From Phoronis ovalis (lineage: Eukaryota; Phoronida; Phoronidae): DNA of 10,328 nucleotides. The notes beneath the pieces are model-generated. The model worked only from the letters and a program-made list of their open reading frames with translations, was not told the DNA's origin and did no database searches. The first letter of the stretch is position 1; every line of letters starts with the position of its first letter. Position numbers and translations under genes: made by a program. Shown here one piece after another: positions 7,652-10,328 of the stretch. The stretch spans positions 1 through 10,328 of the forward strand of contig JAOXYB010065045.1 of the NCBI GenBank assembly GCA_028565635.1, written 5' to 3'.

Positions 7652-7682
7652 AACATTAATAGGAACATTAATCAACATTAAT
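7652..7682 (+). repeat. Three copies of AACATTAAT
   Basis: AACATTAAT begins at 7652, 7664 and 7674, directly after the stop codon of the 72-residue ORF. The short AT-rich motif with roughly one-helical-turn spacing may be chance or homeodomain-type binding sites. Confidence 0.4.
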
Positions 7683-7688
7683 CATGAT

Positions 7689-7728
7689 TATATACATTTA
7701 TCTTTACATTGCTATATAAATGTATATA
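7689..7728. repeat. Inverted repeat with 13 bp arms
   Basis: TATATACATTTAT (7689-7701) is the exact reverse complement of ATAAATGTATATA (7716-7728), separated by 14 bases. It would form an AT-only hairpin and merges with the following TA microsatellite. Confidence 0.65.
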
Positions 7729-7744
7729 TATATATATATATATA
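7723..7744. repeat. (TA)11 microsatellite
   Basis: Eleven uninterrupted TA units, flanked by G on the left and AAATC on the right. Such runs are normal in invertebrate nuclear DNA. Confidence 0.9.
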
Positions 7745-7766
7745 AATCTACTCGCACATGTTGGGC

Positions 7767-7785
7767 ACAAGTATATTATACTTGT
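7767..7785. repeat. Near-perfect palindrome ACAAGTATA-T-TATACTTGT
   Basis: Nine-base arms flank a single T. It lies directly against a minus-strand donor-like sequence (CG|GTAAGT, GT at 7791-7790), so it would sit at the start of an intron if that donor were used. Confidence 0.6.
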
Positions 7786-7903
7786 ACTTACCGTTTTCCC
7801 CAAGCGTTTCTAGAAAGGGTTCAGATAATCGTCACCATCCCAAGGTATGCAAGCAATGTGAAGTAATAATTGAACGCTGTCGCGATAGAGATCGTATCTG
7901 ACA

Positions 7904-8104
7904 ATGCATTATGTTCCGCGTCGGGTCACTTCAGGTCAATGGGAGGGGACACTACCCCCAAAACTACTCCGAGTACTATACATATCTAGAGCAGTCCAGA
8001 AATTTAACAATGTTTGTTTGATTTCCCGTCAAGGAAATGAGGTACGAATTCTACATGATATTTTAGTTTATATATTTCGACATTTAATTTTAAAAGTACC
8101 CTAG
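7904..8104 (+). CDS. 66-codon ORF, weak hypothetical
   Basis: ATG at 7904 opens 66 codons to TAG. The first half lies in the CpG-richer patch and reads like ordinary protein (RRVTSGQWEGTLPP); the second half becomes AT-driven. No splice sites or homology cues are visible. It is most likely chance or a decayed fragment and is listed only because it adjoins the other ORFs of this patch. Confidence 0.12.
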   Translation: MHYVPRRVTSGQWEGTLPPKLLRVLYISRAVQKFNNVCLISRQGNEVRILHDILVYIFRHLILKVP

Positions 8105-8279
8105 TAAACGTTGTATTTAATATTTAATTAATAATTATTTTTTGATACTTTTATTGCGTTCTTTAGCGTGTATACAGATGTTAATGCGCAGAGATTACAT
8201 TTTCAGTGATTGTTTCGCAAAAGCAGTGGTATTTTATTTTTGTGTACGGAAAGGTTTGGCTGCTACCCCCGAATGATAT

Positions 8280-8760
8280 TTCTTGAAGTGACTCTCCTGG
8301 GCTTAGACATTTGTGAACATTATTGATATTACTAGTTAACGCTAACATATTTTCTCCTGAGTAAATAATTCAATTATAATACGGTTTTATATAAAATCTA
8401 TGCAAGAAAATATGTGACAATAGATGTTTTGTCCCAGCAAAATAATTTCTACGGGAGCTTATGAGTAATCATAGTTCGATAGTTATTGTGTAAACATAAT
8501 CGAATTGTTCAGTTATAAAGTCACCTACTCACTAATATAATGCACTTTAAGCAGTTTTAAGGGATAGAAGACTGGGCAATAAATGTGCCGCGGATATTGG
8601 CCACTGTGGAAAAATAGTCTGGTCGAATATTTATCCCCGTCACGCGGACGTTAATCGCCTTTACACCGGGGCATTTCAGTTTAAAAACTCACACTGTTAT
8701 ACGAACATAAGGCATTGTTATAAACCACTATTTGTGACCAATGTTATTGTTAGCCGCTTT
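8280..8760. other. Non-coding stretch, possible upstream region of plus-strand gene
   Basis: 8280-8570 is AT-rich with nothing visible. 8580-8680 is richer in CpG (GCCGCGG, CACGCGGACG, ACACCGGGG) and lies about 120-210 bases upstream of the candidate exon at 8792, so it may hold a promoter or 5' untranslated exon. No TATA box or initiator can be picked out reliably. Confidence 0.25.
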
Positions 8761-8793
8761 ATACCGTACGTTAAAGGGGTTTCTTTTCAGAAG

Positions 8794-8844
8794 ATGTTCT
8801 CCAGGTCGGCGTCAGAGTATATGTATGGGGGGGGCGGGGGGGAG
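8794..8844 (+). CDS. Candidate exon 1 of small membrane protein gene
   Basis: A strong acceptor-like sequence (TTTCTTTTCAG ending at 8790) is followed by AAGATG with A at -3, so a 5' untranslated exon may lie upstream. The frame reads MFSRSASEYMYGGGGGE, then an AG|GTAGGA donor (GT at 8845) in phase 0. Unspliced, the frame ends after 27 codons. Spliced to the acceptor at 9034-9035 it continues in frame into the hydrophobic exon 2. The Ser/Arg start and Gly run suggest a short flexible cytosolic head. The Gly run is coded by a G8-C-G7 tract that could itself be slippage-derived. Confidence 0.33.
8827..8842 (+). repeat. G8-C-G7 tract
   Basis: Eight G, one C and seven G in a row, in AT-rich DNA. 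It could form a G-quadruplex and is prone to slippage and sequencing error. It codes the Gly run of the candidate exon, so an error here would change that frame. Confidence 0.85.
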
Positions 8845-9035
8845 GTAGGAGTACAAAAAGGCCTTAAAACAAAATAGTACACTAAATTAAATTAAATAAT
8901 GGTCTACTTAACAGACCAAATGCACATTGCTCTCTCATATCGGTCATATATATATATATTTTTTTTTTTTATTAAATCTTATAATTATTTGTACCACAAT
9001 AAACTTCATTATTATATCCTCACGACCCACATTAG
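8845..9035 (+). other. Candidate 191 bp intron with (AT)n and T12
   Basis: It starts GTAGGAG and ends CACATTAG. It contains an AT-dinucleotide run at about 8946-8959 followed by twelve T to 8970. The pyrimidine content just before the acceptor is moderate (TATATCCTCACGACCCACATTAG). Confidence 0.28.
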
Positions 9036-9155
9036 AACCCTTGTGGCGGAAAGGCTGAACTGGTGAAGAAAGTAGCCGCTGATGACCGTACACTCCTTGG
9101 GATATTGACAACATTTATATGTTGTTTAACACTTACTTTATCATTAATTATGTAG
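9036..9155 (+). CDS. Candidate exon 2, C-terminal transmembrane segment
   Basis: After the acceptor AG at 9034-9035 the frame opens for 39 codons to TAG at 9153-9155; an in-frame TAG lies immediately before, so it can only be reached by splicing. The peptide runs NPCGGKAELVKKVAADDRT, a charged helix-like stretch, then LLGILTTFICCLTLTLSLIM, about 20 hydrophobic residues ending at the stop. With exon 1 this gives a 56-residue protein. Head plus a membrane span at the extreme C-terminus is the layout of a tail-anchored or small integral membrane protein. I do not recognise a family. The in-frame join has a one-in-three chance of being accidental, and the Leu/Ile/Thr end is partly what T-rich DNA would code. 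Confidence 0.35.
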   Translation, partial: NPCGGKAELVKKVAADDRTLLGILTTFICCLTLTLSLIM

Positions 9156-9170
9156 TTTACACAAATGTTT

Positions 9171-9209
9171 AACAAATATGTATAACAAATATGTTTAACA
9201 AATCTGTTA
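9171..9209 (+). repeat. 13 bp tandem repeat, three copies
   Basis: Units AACAAATATGTAT, AACAAATATGTTT and AACAAATCTGTTA follow without a gap, with a fainter copy just upstream (ACACAAATGTTT). This lies in the presumed 3' untranslated region of the candidate plus-strand gene. Confidence 0.75.
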
Positions 9210-9540
9210 TAAGTTTCAAATTTGTAGATGTAGGGATTTTTGATCCAATTTTCAAAAATTAAAATTCGAAAAACACATTTTTGTTCCTAAAATGTCTTTT
9301 ATCATGTTATATGATCAAATTCAAATTATTCAATCTTAAGATTTGTAAAATCTGGAGTATTAACCTTTTTTATTTGTAGACTTTTATAAGTATATCTCTT
9401 TATTTTAATTACTAAAACCTAGGTTGAATTACCTACACACTCCTTTGACTCCTTTGTATCTCGAACCCTTAATTAAATTGCTCTATTATTAAGTTATTTT
9501 AGAGACTGTTGTATGTTTCCGTTGACATCAAGAAGAAAAG
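9210..9540. other. AT-rich non-coding stretch
   Basis: No open frame of note, no repeat and no signal other than scattered A/T runs. Confidence 0.5.
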
Positions 9541-9548
9541 AGGAGCTT

Positions 9549-9642
9549 GCGGCATAACATGTACGTAACCCTTCAAGGTATTCACATCTATCACAGCGGC
9601 ATAACATATACGTAACCCTTCAAGGTATTCACGTCTATCAGA
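9549..9642 (+). repeat. 47 bp tandem duplication, two copies
   Basis: Unit 1 (9549-9595) and unit 2 (9596-9642) both start GCGGCATAACAT and differ at only three positions (44 of 47 identical). A GCGCCAT right after unit 2 resembles the start of a third copy. Forty-seven is not a multiple of three, so it does not encode a repeated peptide. The high identity points to a recent duplication or a minisatellite. Confidence 0.88.
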
Positions 9643-9733
9643 GCGCCATCACTGGCTACGAAAAGCTGTGAATGAAAACTTTTTTTGAAAAATGAATGTA
9701 AGACATATATGCACAACTGCAGGCCCGTCAGTT

Positions 9734-9751
9734 GGGGGCGCTCGCACCCCC
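9734..9751. repeat. G/C-rich hairpin GGGGGCGC-TC-GCACCCCC
   Basis: Five G pair with five C, with a mismatch and two more pairs near a very short loop. G+C content contrasts sharply with the surroundings. With the flanking CAGGCCCGTCA it could be the end of a decayed DNA transposon or retroelement, but no partner terminus is found. Confidence 0.45.
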
Positions 9752-9843
9752 TTTTGAAATAACAGAAATATTTTTACGCCCTAATCACGGAATCGGGCAT
9801 ATAGTTAAGTGGCAGAAGGTTACATAATTACACAAGAGCCACC

Positions 9844-9888
9844 ATGGGGATGGACAGGTTAGCCTCTCTTGTTAGAACGAAAGAATAA
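9844..9888 (+). CDS. 14-codon ORF in ideal Kozak context
   Basis: GCCACCATGG, the optimal animal initiation context, precedes an ORF reading MGMDRLASLVRTKE with TAA inside an AATAAA (9884-9889). A CAG|GTTAGC donor-like sequence lies after MGMD and could make this a short first exon. Without a partner exon it stays a curiosity; the Kozak match may be chance. Confidence 0.15.
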   Translation: MGMDRLASLVRTKE

Positions 9889-9889
9889 A
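9884..9889 (+). terminator. AATAAA, possible polyadenylation signal
   Basis: About 730 bases beyond the stop of the candidate plus-strand membrane-protein gene, it is the first clear plus-strand AATAAA after that gene that I noticed. It could end its transcript, though the distance is long and the motif is common in AT-rich DNA. Confidence 0.2.
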
Positions 9890-9957
9890 AAGATGCTTTT
9901 CACAGACTTTCTGAATATCAGTCAAATCACCAAACATGTATGATATTTAGGATTACT

Positions 9958-10025
9958 GCTTTTTTGGGTTTGTACGTTTTCTTTCTTAAGTTCTTTCTTT
10001 CTTGTTTCTTTTTTCCAATTTTCAG
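9958..10025 (+). other. Long pyrimidine tract ending in TTTTCAG
   Basis: Mostly T and C over nearly 70 bases, with repeated TTTCTTTC-like units, ending in CCAATTTTCAG (AG at 10024-10025). It has the form of a very strong splice acceptor on the plus strand, but the same tract may simply be a low-complexity sequence bounding a dispersed repeat. Confidence 0.4.
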
Positions 10026-10148
10026 CGAGCTGTATCTCGCAGATGGCCAAGGGTAGAGACATGCGACTTAAAGTATAACATCCCTGGGCAGGCCATTGTT
10101 GACCTTGAGGTCAGAAGGTCATTTAGAGGTCAAAGGTCAAATTTCTAA
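10026..10148 (+). CDS. Candidate exon after strong acceptor, or repeat-coded frame
   Basis: Directly after the acceptor-like AG the frame stays open for 40 codons to TAA at 10146-10148, with peptide RAVSRRWPRVETCDLKYNIP then a basic Arg/Val/Gln-rich end. It would be a terminal exon in phase 0. The last third of the frame is coded by the AGGTCA half-site cluster, and the surrounding DNA has the look of a dispersed repeat, so I favour a repeat-borne chance frame. No upstream partner exon is convincing. Confidence 0.18.
   Translation, partial: RAVSRRWPRVETCDLKYNIPGQAIVDLEVRRSFRGQRSNF
10100..10139 (+). promoter_or_regulatory. Cluster of AGGTCA nuclear-receptor half-sites
   Basis: TGACCT at 10100-10105 and AGGTCA at 10108-10113 form an everted pair with 2 bases between. 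AGGTCA follows again at 10116-10121 (direct repeat, spacer 2), then at 10127-10132 and 10134-10139 (direct repeat, spacer 1). The DR1 is the classic site for RXR heterodimers and HNF4/COUP-TF-type receptors. Five half-sites in 40 bases is far above chance, but a repeat origin is likely. Confidence 0.5.
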
Positions 10149-10328
10149 AACTGCTCAAATCATCCAAATATGATGTTTTAAAGTTACACAGACGGAATCT
10201 TGATGACCTTTGAGGCTATGTAGGTGCCAAAAGGCATCTTTGGCATCTTTAAATTAATATATGGAGGAAATATGTCTAAACTAAAGAACGGTTGGTCATA
10301 CAGGCTTGAAGTTTGACGTATGACATCC

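Larger units (their letters stand above)
10026..10328 (+). repeat. Probable dispersed repeat, cut by the window end
   Basis: Sequence after the pyrimidine tract is G+C-richer and includes clustered GGTCA and TGACCT words and a local duplication (GGCATCTTTGGCATCTTT near 10232-10250). The half-site cluster resembles that in interspersed repeats of bivalves and other marine invertebrates as I remember them; this is a judgement, not a search result. Its right end is outside the window. Confidence 0.35.

Noticed and set aside
8178-8276. Plus-strand 32-codon ORF (ATG 8178)
   Set aside because: The frame is open for about 50 codons in all but has no splice, Kozak or composition support beyond chance.
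1-10328. CRISPR array, bacterial operons, ribosome binding sites, rRNA
   Set aside because: No regularly spaced repeats with unique spacers, no tightly packed ORFs, and no conserved rRNA blocks; the sequence behaves as animal nuclear DNA.

Overview
The window looks like a stretch of AT-rich nuclear DNA from an animal, most likely a marine invertebrate and possibly a mollusc. No ORF has bacterial gene density or spacing. Plausible coding pieces are short and lie between GT-AG splice signals. The DNA is full of microsatellites, degenerate tandem repeats and relics of dispersed repeats. A 2A-like peptide motif of the kind found in invertebrate non-LTR retrotransposons sits on the minus strand. 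The taxon is an inference from these traits, not from a recognised gene.

Layout. 1-1440: AT-rich DNA with two diverged copies of a ~69 bp repeat and no convincing gene. 1443-1735 (minus): a broken ORF start carrying a perfect GDVExNPGP-type 2A motif after a leucine run, followed by Cys-rich scraps in shifted frames; best read as the 5' end of a decayed retroelement. 2082-2160 (minus): an exon-like 79 bp segment with good splice signals. 2454-4600 (minus): the best gene candidate. It has a 745 bp internal exon (3254-3998) coding an unrecognised Cys-rich, basic protein, a possible 22 bp first coding exon (4527-4548) embedded between two E2F-like GGCGGGA motifs, and a possible last exon (2630-2726) with a hydrophobic tail and an AATAAA about 170 bp beyond its stop. 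The three join in one frame to 287 codons.

4600-7090: more than 2 kb of AT-rich sequence with nothing that can be called a gene. 7090-8110: a CpG-richer patch with a 41-codon ORF, a four-copy ~32 bp degenerate tandem repeat running straight into a 72-codon ORF, then hairpins and a (TA)11 microsatellite. 8580-9160 (plus): a possible two-exon gene (8794-8844 plus 9036-9155) that would make a 56-residue, glycine-containing, tail-anchored membrane protein. 9171-9642: 13 bp and 47 bp tandem repeats. 9700-10328: a G/C hairpin, a very short ORF in an ideal Kozak context, a long pyrimidine tract, and a segment with a cluster of AGGTCA nuclear-receptor half-sites that also holds an open frame and is probably a dispersed repeat cut by the window edge.

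No pathway links these genes. All gene models were assembled by eye from reading frames and splice consensus, so exon calls other than 3254-3998 should be treated as hypotheses.
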